Shown one piece after another: positions 1 through 4,458 of a stretch of 6,577 nt of DNA. The stretch's first letter is position 1. The number at the start of each line of letters is the position of its first letter. Source of the stretch: Lawsonibacter sp. (GTDB taxonomy: Bacteria > Bacillota > Clostridia > Oscillospirales > Oscillospiraceae); assembly GCA_022793355.1 (NCBI GenBank), contig JAAWCR010000106.1:1-6577 (forward strand), written 5' to 3'. A program made the translations under genes and the position numbers. The notes beneath the pieces were generated by a model that was not told the DNA's origin, ran no database searches, and saw nothing but the letters and a program-made list of their open reading frames with translations.

Positions 1-24
1 CCCACTTAGAAAGGGGATTATTTT

Positions 25-999
25 ATGTCTCTGCCCAGCTTTCCCAATATTGACCCGCCCATCAAGCGGGAAGACGCAGTCAACCAGATTCTTTCCTCCA
101 TTGCGATGGAGGAGTTAGGAATGAGCCATATCCTGAACGCTGAGGGCGAGAAGCTGCAATATATCCTTGGCACTTTGCCCGGCCTCAGCGGCCCCGCCGC
201 TACCGTAAAAGACGTGCTGAACGCCAATGAGAGTGTCAAGGATCTGCTAGAAACCGCCACGCAGAACCAGCTCCTTCTCAAATCCAAGATGCAGTGCGCG
301 CTGGATACCACCCCCGCGCAGGGTCCTGCTGGCCCCGCTGGAGCCACGGGCCCCACTGGCCCCGCCGGACCCACTGGAGCCACCGGCCCCACCGGCTCCG
401 CTGGCGCGACAGGAGCGGCAGGCCCCACAGGTCCCACCGGTCCCACTGGCCCTGCCGGCGCAACGGGCGCTGCCGGCCCTGCCGGCCCCGCCGGTCCAAC
501 GGGGCCTGCCGGAAGATATGCCCCAGGTATGGATGGCCCCACCGGTCCCACCGGCCCCACCGGCCCCACCGGCCCTAATGTCACAGCCACCTGCGCCCTT
601 ACCACAAATACTACCGAAGGCACCGTCCTCCCCGATCCATTAGGCGGCGGTCTATTAGGTGTCACAGTGCCTTTGCCGAATGTCGGGCAGAGTTCCAAAG
701 ATATTGGCATCGATAACGCCAGCGGCGAGTTTATTGCGAAGATAGACGGATATTTCCAGATTTCCTACAACCTTAATCCCTCCACACCGGTGGTAGGCAC
801 TGCCCAGATCGTAATCAACAATGAGGTCAATAAAGCCTCTGTCATGACTCCGCAGTTGGCCGCAAACCACTTCTCCGGCACGGTCCTGGTACCGCTGCGC
901 AAGGGCGACAGAGTTTCCCTGCGGGTGATCAGCGCCGCGCCGGTCGTGCTGCCGGCTCGGTCTGCCGGGGCCTCCCTGTTTATGCTCCGCCTGAGCTAA
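25..999 (+). CDS. BclA-like collagen-repeat spore-surface protein, 324 aa
   Basis: The protein has three parts. Residues 1-99 form a mostly helical N-terminal domain containing SIAMEELGMSHILNAEGEKL, a motif I associate with clostridial spore and collagen-like proteins. Residues 100-185 are Gly-X-Y repeats rich in GPT, GPA and GAT: 21 uninterrupted triplets, an eight-residue break starting at G163, then five more triplets. Residues 186-324 are a beta-rich C-terminal domain (INNEVNKASV, GTVLVPLRKGDRVSLRV, ending SLFMLRLS) resembling the trimeric BclA/TNF-like head. The start is set by AAGGGG eight bases before the ATG. There is no signal peptide, as expected for exosporium proteins that assemble from the mother-cell cytoplasm. 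By analogy with BclA it would form trimeric filaments on the spore surface, with GPT threonines as possible glycosylation sites. No partner gene lies downstream on the same strand; the next 350 bases look like mobile-element remnant. The architecture is clear; spore location is inferred from the family. Confidence 0.88.
   Translation: MSLPSFPNIDPPIKREDAVNQILSSIAMEELGMSHILNAEGEKLQYILGTLPGLSGPAATVKDVLNANESVKDLLETATQNQLLLKSKMQCALDTTPAQGPAGPAGATGPTGPAGPTGATGPTGSAGATGAAGPTGPTGPTGPAGATGAAGPAGPAGPTGPAGRYAPGMDGPTGPTGPTGPTGPNVTATCALTTNTTEGTVLPDPLGGGLLGVTVPLPNVGQSSKDIGIDNASGEFIAKIDGYFQISYNLNPSTPVVGTAQIVINNEVNKASVMTPQLAANHFSGTVLVPLRKGDRVSLRVISAAPVVLPARSAGASLFMLRLS
322..579 (+). repeat. Gly-X-Y collagen-coding repeat tract
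   Basis: An in-frame nine-base periodicity encodes 26 Gly-X-Y triplets, with one non-collagenous break (residues 163-170, GRYAPGMD) separating a 21-triplet block from a 5-triplet block. Glycine, proline and threonine codons vary from unit to unit, so the DNA is less repetitive than the protein. The last block is the most uniform and the likeliest site of length change by slippage. Confidence 0.9.
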
Positions 1000-1057
1000 G
1001 GCATAGGCTTTGGGAAAACGAAACCCGTGTGAACCGCAAAGGTGAAGCCATAAAAAT

Positions 1058-1063
1058 ATAATA
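1058..1063 (+). promoter_or_regulatory. Possible -10 box for the IS110 leader RNA
   Basis: A perfect TATAAT sits in an A/T-rich patch 27 bases before the first strong hairpin, placing a transcript start near 1070. No good -35 hexamer is present at the usual 16-18 base spacing. In IS110 elements a full promoter can be completed only on end joining, so this is a weak call. Confidence 0.3.
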
Positions 1064-1069
1064 GAGACA

Positions 1070-1340
1070 CCTGAAGAAGAACAGAAATCGCTGGAACTTG
1101 TTGCATCGCGACAGGTTCCGGCACTAAAATGAGGCCTCCATTTCAAATCTGGGTGGTAACTCCAAAATTCATACTCCCTACTTTGCGTCGTTGTTTTGTA
1201 GGGATATCTGAATTCTACAGAAAATATTATGGGCAGTAATAGGAGGGACCAATACCAGTTAGATACCGCTAGACGATTGATGTAGAACAAGGTTACAAAA
1301 GCAAAGTTTCCAGTGGATGCGGCATCACAAATTTACCATT
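1070..1340 (+). ncRNA. Candidate IS110 bridge RNA (seekRNA) region
   Basis: Three separable hairpins occupy the non-coding leader of the truncated transposase. The first pairs 1090-1101 with 1111-1122 (12 pairs including wobbles, loop TGCATCGCG), like the 5' stem-loop of known bridge RNAs. The second is a long imperfect stem: AATTC/GAATT (1166-1170 with 1210-1214), ATA/TAT, then TCCCTAC/GTAGGGA (1175-1181 with 1198-1204) around a 16-base loop. The third pairs TATTAT (1225-1230) with GTAATA (1236-1241). A weaker AAATG/CATTT pair flanks 1132-1138. IS110-group elements are known to encode a bridge RNA in exactly this position, with target- and donor-binding loops. I could not assign guide segments from sequence alone, and the RNA ends are guesses. 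Confidence 0.42.
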
Positions 1341-1352
1341 GGAGGTTTTACT

Positions 1353-1565
1353 ATGATTTTTGTTGGCCTTGATGTGGCGAAGGATAAGCACAACTGTTCC
1401 ATCGAGTATCTGCGCCCCGCCCGGGGAGACCTGTTCTGCGAGGCTACCCCAAAAAAGCTGGGCTGGAAGCTGTCTGTCATTCAGGCGGCTGTGACCGATA
1501 CAGCAGGCAAAATGGTGGCCACCGGCACCTTTCCCTTCTTTATGACCCAGCCGGGAGAGGCATAA
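1353..1565 (+). pseudogene. Chimeric ORF: IS110 transposase start fused in frame to PaaI-type thioesterase end
   Basis: The 70-residue ORF starts with MIFVGLDVAKDKHNC (IS110 transposase N-terminus) and continues without a frameshift into SIEYLRPARGDLFCEATPKK, then LSVIQAAVTDTAGKMVATGTFPFFM. That second part matches the C-terminal strands of PaaI/hotdog acyl-CoA thioesterases (pattern: YLRPA, EATP, VTD, G-K-VATGT, FFM). The junction is near 1395-1404. The start at 1353 is chosen over a possible upstream ATG because GGAGG lies seven bases before it. The thioesterase part lacks the first ~70-80 residues of the usual ~130-140, including the HGG-type motif and the central helix, so activity is not expected. 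It probably arose by insertion or recombination followed by deletion. Translation of the fusion remains possible because the ribosome binding site and frame are intact. Confidence 0.72.
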
Positions 1566-1567
1566 AA

Positions 1568-1579
1568 ATAGGGCCCTAT
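1568..1579. repeat. Perfect 12-base palindrome after the chimeric ORF
   Basis: ATAGGGCCCTAT begins three bases after the stop codon. The alternative pairing AGGGC/GCCCT (1570-1574 with 1583-1587) would make a small hairpin. There is no following T-run, so it is not a convincing terminator. Confidence 0.5.
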
Positions 1580-1603
1580 CGAGCCCTCAGTCTGTTTAAA
1601 GAA

Positions 1604-1715
1604 GCAACACCGGAAAAAGCCTCCTTTTTCGTTGCGGCGGGACAGGGTTTTTCGGCAGGCTGAAGCGCTCTTTTGACCCCCGTTTTTGTAATGCGACGGA
1701 GCGTCAAAAGTGAGC
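1604..1715. repeat. Hairpin-rich element with two inverted repeats
   Basis: Two structures sit side by side. The first pairs GCAAC (1604-1608) with GTTGC (1631-1635) and GAAAAAG (1613-1619) with CTTTTTC (1624-1630), with loop CCTC and a four-base bulge. The second pairs CTTTTGAC (1670-1677) with GTCAAAAG (1703-1710) and is extended by GCT/AGC just outside; its loop holds a small GACG/CGTC hairpin (1695-1705). The element runs into the 3' end of the minus-strand small gene. Similar sequence seems familiar from other Clostridia intergenic regions, but that is memory and not a search result. It may be a dispersed palindromic repeat or a structured RNA. Confidence 0.45.
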
Positions 1716-1952
1716 TTCCTGTTCCAGCCGTTTTTGCAGATTGTGTAGATCCAGAGCATGTTGGGACAGGCAGCTACACAGACGGTAGAATACCTGGGGG
1801 AAAGAATCAGAGGATTCGCTTTTCATAAAGTGGCCCTGATTGATTACGTACAGTGACAGTGCATCCAAAAGAAAAGCGTCCTCCATAATGTCTTGACGGG
1901 TTTCGTCAAAGTCTTTCTGCCCGTTGGTTTCTTTTAGTTTAAATATCGTCAA
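1704..1952 (-). CDS. Small protein of unknown function divergent from an XRE regulator
   Basis: I do not recognise this 82-residue protein. It is acidic in its first half (ETRQDIMEDAFLLDALSLYV) and ends in a likely amphipathic helix (SQHALDLHNLQKRLEQEAHF), with two adjacent cysteines at residues 59-61 (CSC). No signal peptide or membrane segment is seen. The only upstream start is TTG at 1952, directly preceded by an in-frame TGA; GAGG lies just three bases before it, unusually close. Its 3' end overlaps the right arm of an inverted repeat. It is transcribed away from the HTH gene, and a shared operator-like palindrome lies between them, so it is a plausible target or partner of that repressor. 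Low composition bias and a sensible helical pattern argue for a real gene, but the weak start leaves doubt. Confidence 0.5.
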   Translation of the reverse strand: MTIFKLKETNGQKDFDETRQDIMEDAFLLDALSLYVINQGHFMKSESSDSFPQVFYRLCSCLSQHALDLHNLQKRLEQEAHF

Positions 1953-1970
1953 TCACCTCACAGTTGTTTT

Positions 1971-2011
1971 ACTATCGTTTGGTTGTAAAATTAACACTAT
2001 CATACGATAGT
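1971..2011. promoter_or_regulatory. Probable operator for the XRE repressor
   Basis: ACTATCAT ACGATAGT (1996-2011) is a 16-base palindrome with one mismatched pair. A third half-site, ACTATCGT (1971-1978), is the exact reverse complement of the right arm. The sites lie between the divergent small gene and the HTH gene and overlap the HTH gene's likely -10 box, the usual arrangement for autorepression by a Cro/CI-type protein. Confidence 0.65.
1983..2011 (+). promoter_or_regulatory. Likely promoter of the XRE regulator
   Basis: TTGTAA (1983-1988) and GATAGT (2006-2011) are separated by 17 bases, each matching consensus at four of six positions. Transcription would start near 2018, about 20 bases before the GTG start. 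The -10 box is the right arm of the operator palindrome. Confidence 0.45.
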
Positions 2012-2038
2012 AATCATAATTGTTTCAAGGTGATTTTT

Positions 2039-2248
2039 GTGTATTTTCCTAGATTAAAAGATTTGCGGCAAGATGCAGATAAAGGACAAAAAGAAATTGC
2101 GGCGCTATTGGGCATCGACCAGAGGACGTATAGTAATTATGAAACTGGAAAAAGGGAGATTTCAGTACATTTATTGATTATTTTGGCGGATTTTTATGGA
2201 ACGACGATGGATTATATGGTAGGACGGGTGGACCGAGCACGCAAATAA
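2039..2248 (+). CDS. Cro/CI-type (XRE) helix-turn-helix repressor, 69 aa
   Basis: A minimal XRE regulator starting MYFPRLKDLRQDADKGQKEI. The HTH is formed by QKEIAALLGIDQRTYSNYETGKR (residues ~17-39), with the family's recognition-helix pattern and the following helix HLLIILADFYGTTMDYMVGR. No sensor or peptidase domain follows, so it is DNA-binding only. The start is GTG at 2039, preceded by AAGGTGA with five-base spacing. An in-frame ATG at 1964 is possible, but it would place the operator and promoter inside the gene and add 25 residues unlike the family. Base composition is much more AT-rich than the neighbouring GC-rich genes, suggesting acquisition from a mobile element. It probably represses itself, and perhaps the divergent small gene, through the palindrome just upstream. 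Confidence 0.88.
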   Translation: MYFPRLKDLRQDADKGQKEIAALLGIDQRTYSNYETGKREISVHLLIILADFYGTTMDYMVGRVDRARK

Positions 2249-2325
2249 TAGTAAGCCGGGTCCAATTTTTGTATATAATATACCAGAAAAGATGATAAAA
2301 ACTACCAGTTTCCTCAAAAATACTA

Positions 2326-2354
2326 TTGACATCCCTGCAAGTTGGTGATAGGAT
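2326..2354 (+). promoter_or_regulatory. Extended -10 promoter of the lysine riboswitch-transporter unit
   Basis: Consensus TTGACA (2326-2331) is followed after 17 bases by TAGGAT (2349-2354), with TGA directly ahead of the -10 box (TGn, extended -10). This gives a start near 2361, about ten bases before the riboswitch P1 stem. Confidence 0.75.
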
Positions 2355-2371
2355 AATTGCAATTTCATAGT

Positions 2372-2532
2372 TGGATAGAGGCGCGGCGCTCATGCGTACC
2401 GCGGGACAAGGCCAGGCAGCCGTCCCAAGGGAGAGGGTGCGCCGCCGAAGGAGGAGCGGCTTGCCTGGGCTGCTGGTCCTGGGCCGGGGGAGAACATCCT
2501 GCGGACTGTCACGAGGAGTGGAGCGCTATCCA
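2372..2532 (+). promoter_or_regulatory. Lysine riboswitch (L-box) aptamer
   Basis: The L-box landmarks occur in order: ATAGAGGCGC at the 5' side, GCGCCGCCGAAGG, then GGACTGTCAC and AGTGGAGCGCTATC at the 3' side. P1 is TGGATAG (2372-2378) with CTATCCA (2526-2532). P2 is GCGGCGC (2383-2389) with GCGCCGC (2439-2445), capped by GGGAC (2403-2407) with GTCCC (2422-2426). The L-box senses lysine; binding stabilises P1 and, here, should favour the terminator downstream, shutting off the transporter when lysine is plentiful. A lysine riboswitch ahead of an NhaC-family gene is a known pairing, which supports both calls. Confidence 0.93.
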
Positions 2533-2566
2533 GAGGTCCCTGGCAGACGCCGGGGGCGTCCGGTTT

Positions 2567-2604
2567 ACCATGGAGTGCGTTTCCGCACGCCATGGTTTTG
2601 TTTT
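2567..2604 (+). terminator. Riboswitch-controlled intrinsic terminator
   Basis: ACCATGG and GTGCG (2567-2579) pair with CGCAC and CCATGGT (2584-2596) across one A/G mismatch, with loop TTTC and the tract TTTGTTTT after it. The 5' arm segment TGGAGTGCG (2571-2579) can instead pair with CGCTATCCA (2524-2532), the 3' strand of P1, with a two-by-two internal loop. This gives an antiterminator that excludes both P1 and the terminator. A small GACGCC/GGCGTC hairpin (2546-2560) lies between the two arms. Confidence 0.88.
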
Positions 2605-2654
2605 GCGCGAACGGAGCCATGTGTGGGCTCCAAAAAAATGAGGAGGAACTACTT

Positions 2655-4391
2655 ATGAGAACCAGAACATCACGGGCCATGGGAGCCATCATCCTGGTGA
2701 TGATGCTCCTTGCCATGGTCTGCACCGCGTTCGCCGCCGACCCCACGGAGGAATCCGGTACCCGGTACATCGAGTGCCCCGACTGCGGAACCATGGGCGT
2801 GGTCCTGTCCGACGAGGGCGAGGCCGTCCCCTGCGAGACCTGTGCGGACAGCGGGTACGTGGGCTACATCCAGTCCCCCAGCAGCTTCTACAATACCCCT
2901 ATGTCCCTGCTCCCCCCCATCATTGCCATTGCCCTGGCCCTGATTACCAAGGAGGTCTACTCCTCCCTGTTCATCGGAATTCTGGTGGGCGGGCTGCTCT
3001 ACTCCAACTTCTCCTTTGAGGGCACCGTGCTTCACGCCTTCAGCGACGGCATTGTGGCTTCCCTGTCCGACAGCTACAATGTGGGCATCCTTATCTTCCT
3101 GGTCATTCTGGGCACCATGGTGTGCCTGATGAACAAGGCGGGCGGCTCCGCCGCTTTCGGCCGCTGGGCCAAGAAGAACATCAAGTCCCGGGCCGGGGCT
3201 CAGCTGGCTACCATTCTGCTGGGCTGCCTAATCTTTATCGACGACTATTTCAACTGCCTCACTGTGGGCTCCGTCATGCGGCCTATCACCGACAAGCAGA
3301 ATGTCTCCCGGGCCAAGCTGGCCTATCTTATCGACGCCACCGCCGCCCCTATTTGTATCATTGCCCCCATCTCCTCCTGGGCCGCCGCCGTGGCCGGCTT
3401 CGCCGAGGATGGACAGGGCCTGACCCTCTTTATCCGGGCCATCCCCTACAACTTCTACGCCCTGCTCACCATTGTCATGATGATTGGTATGGTGCTGATG
3501 CACACCGAATTCGGTCCCATGGCCCGGTATGAGAAAAACGCCGTTGAAACGGGCGACCTCTTCTCCGGCTCCAACCCCTACGCCATGCTGGACGACGAGG
3601 TGGACGAAACTCGGGGGTCCGTGCTGGATCTGGTGCTGCCCATCATCGTGCTGGTTGTAGCCTGCGTCATCGGCATGATTTACTCCGGCGGCTTCTTCTC
3701 CGGCGAGAATTTTGTGGACGCCTTTTCCAACTCCGACGCCTCGGTGGGCCTGATGCTGGGCTCCGCCTTTGGCCTGCTTTTCGCCTTCGTCTACTACTTT
3801 ATCCGCAAGTCCATGACTTTTAAGGAGATGATGGGCTGCATCCCCGAGGGCTTCAAGGCCATGGTGCCCGCCATTCTGATTCTCACCTTCGCCTGGTCCC
3901 TCAAGGGCATGACCGACTCCTTGGGCGCCAAGTTCTTTGTCCGCGACTTTGTCCGCACCGTCTCCGGCATCCAGATGTTCCTGCCTGTGATTGTCTTTAT
4001 TGTGGGCTGCTTCCTGGCCTTCGCCACCGGCACCAGCTGGGGCACCTTCGGCATCCTCATTCCCATCGTGCAGAATGTGTTTGAAATGAGCAACCCCATG
4101 GCTATCATCTGCATCTCCGCCTGTATGGCCGGCGCCGTCTGCGGCGACCACTGCTCCCCCATCTCCGATACCACCATCATGGCCTCCGCCGGCGCTCAGT
4201 GCGACCATGTGAACCATGTGTCCACCCAGCTTCCCTACGCCATCTCCTGCGCGGCCATTTCTGGCATCACCTACCTTATCGCCGGTATCCTGGTAATGGC
4301 CGGAGCCCCCGGCATCCTCTCCCTGCCTATCGGTGTCGTGCTGATGGCCGGCTTCCTCTTCGTGGCCAAGAGCAAGCGCATCGCCGCCTGA
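2655..4391 (+). CDS. NhaC-family Na+/H+ antiporter-like transporter, probable lysine carrier
   Basis: A 578-residue integral membrane protein of the NhaC family. Family hallmarks are GCLIFIDDYFNCLTVGSVM (residues 190-208), SRAKLAYLIDATAAP, ATGTSWGTFGILIPI (457-471), and VCGDHCSPISDTTIMASAGA followed by CDHVNHVSTQLPYA (495-529), along with about a dozen hydrophobic segments. Genes of this type under L-box control have been proposed to encode lysine transporters (LysW-like), and the riboswitch here makes sodium- or proton-coupled lysine import the best guess. The start at 2655 has AGGAGG eight bases before it; the longer frame from 2592 would begin inside the terminator hairpin. Oddly, the protein begins with a signal-peptide-like segment (residues 1-27, ending AFA) followed by CPDC (41-44) and CETC (60-63), a zinc-ribbon-like pair ahead of the first family helix at ~85. 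Most family members lack this, as far as I know. It is a single-gene unit closed by a terminator. Confidence 0.9.
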   Translation: MRTRTSRAMGAIILVMMLLAMVCTAFAADPTEESGTRYIECPDCGTMGVVLSDEGEAVPCETCADSGYVGYIQSPSSFYNTPMSLLPPIIAIALALITKEVYSSLFIGILVGGLLYSNFSFEGTVLHAFSDGIVASLSDSYNVGILIFLVILGTMVCLMNKAGGSAAFGRWAKKNIKSRAGAQLATILLGCLIFIDDYFNCLTVGSVMRPITDKQNVSRAKLAYLIDATAAPICIIAPISSWAAAVAGFAEDGQGLTLFIRAIPYNFYALLTIVMMIGMVLMHTEFGPMARYEKNAVETGDLFSGSNPYAMLDDEVDETRGSVLDLVLPIIVLVVACVIGMIYSGGFFSGENFVDAFSNSDASVGLMLGSAFGLLFAFVYYFIRKSMTFKEMMGCIPEGFKAMVPAILILTFAWSLKGMTDSLGAKFFVRDFVRTVSGIQMFLPVIVFIVGCFLAFATGTSWGTFGILIPIVQNVFEMSNPMAIICISACMAGAVCGDHCSPISDTTIMASAGAQCDHVNHVSTQLPYAISCAAISGITYLIAGILVMAGAPGILSLPIGVVLMAGFLFVAKSKRIAA

Positions 4392-4424
4392 CCCCTTGCG
4401 GCGCAACTACAATTTGTCAAGCTG

Positions 4425-4452
4425 CCGGCCGGTCCAAAGACCGGCCGGTTTT
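4425..4452 (+). terminator. Intrinsic terminator of the transporter gene
   Basis: CCGGCCGGTC (4425-4434) pairs perfectly with GACCGGCCGG (4439-4448) around loop CAAA, followed by TTTT. It lies 33 bases after the transporter stop and ten beyond the convergent anti-sigma stop. The minus strand has no T-run after the hairpin, so it is directional, though the hairpin could still slow the opposing transcript. Confidence 0.88.
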
Positions 4453-4458
4453 GCAGTC

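Larger units (their letters stand above)
1000..1400 (+). mobile_element. Left-end remnant of an IS110-family insertion sequence
   Basis: This stretch has no credible gene until 1353, where a strong ribosome binding site (GGAGG, 1341-1345) leads into MIFVGLDVAKDKHNC, the characteristic start of IS110-family (DEDD) transposases. Homology stops after about 15 codons, around 1395-1404, where thioesterase sequence takes over. The AT-richer, hairpin-rich leader of roughly 260-290 bases ahead of the transposase start fits the long non-coding left end of IS110-group elements. IS110 elements lack terminal inverted repeats, so the left boundary cannot be read directly; it lies somewhere between the collagen stop at 999 and the first big hairpin at 1090. 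The catalytic RuvC-like and serine-containing C-terminal regions are absent, so the element is dead by itself. Confidence 0.6.

Noticed and set aside
322..579. Periodic sequence that could suggest a CRISPR or satellite array
   Set aside because: The periodicity is nine bases or fewer, in frame and encodes Gly-X-Y triplets; there are no constant repeats with unique spacers.
18..710. Long minus-strand frame across the collagen tract
   Set aside because: The Gly-Pro-rich tract gives open frames on both strands through its repeat pattern; the plus-strand protein has a ribosome binding site and recognisable domains at both ends.
655..1290. 211-residue minus-strand frame
   Set aside because: It overlaps the collagen C-terminal domain and the IS110 leader, has no ribosome binding site and shows no recognisable family.
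1481..1759. 92-residue minus-strand frame
   Set aside because: It crosses the thioesterase tail and the hairpin repeat antisense; its composition looks like translated repeat and it overlaps a better candidate at 1704-1952.
1964..2038. Upstream ATG for the HTH gene
   Set aside because: It would put the operator and promoter inside the gene and lacks a good ribosome binding site; GTG at 2039 has one and matches family length.
2271..2283. Palindrome GTATATAATATAC with a TATAAT core after the HTH gene
   Set aside because: It has no suitable -35 at normal spacing and no T-run; it may be chance in an AT-rich gap.
2592..2654. Upstream ATG extending the transporter by 21 residues
   Set aside because: It lies within the terminator stem and lacks a ribosome binding site; 2655 has AGGAGG at the right distance and begins a signal-like sequence.
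2357..2658. Two plus-strand frames of ~95 residues
   Set aside because: They lie inside the riboswitch and terminator, whose structure explains the sequence.
3228..4406. 392-residue minus-strand frame opposite the transporter
   Set aside because: The GC-rich codon bias of the transporter keeps this frame open; the product is an unnatural Gly/His/Asp-rich string.
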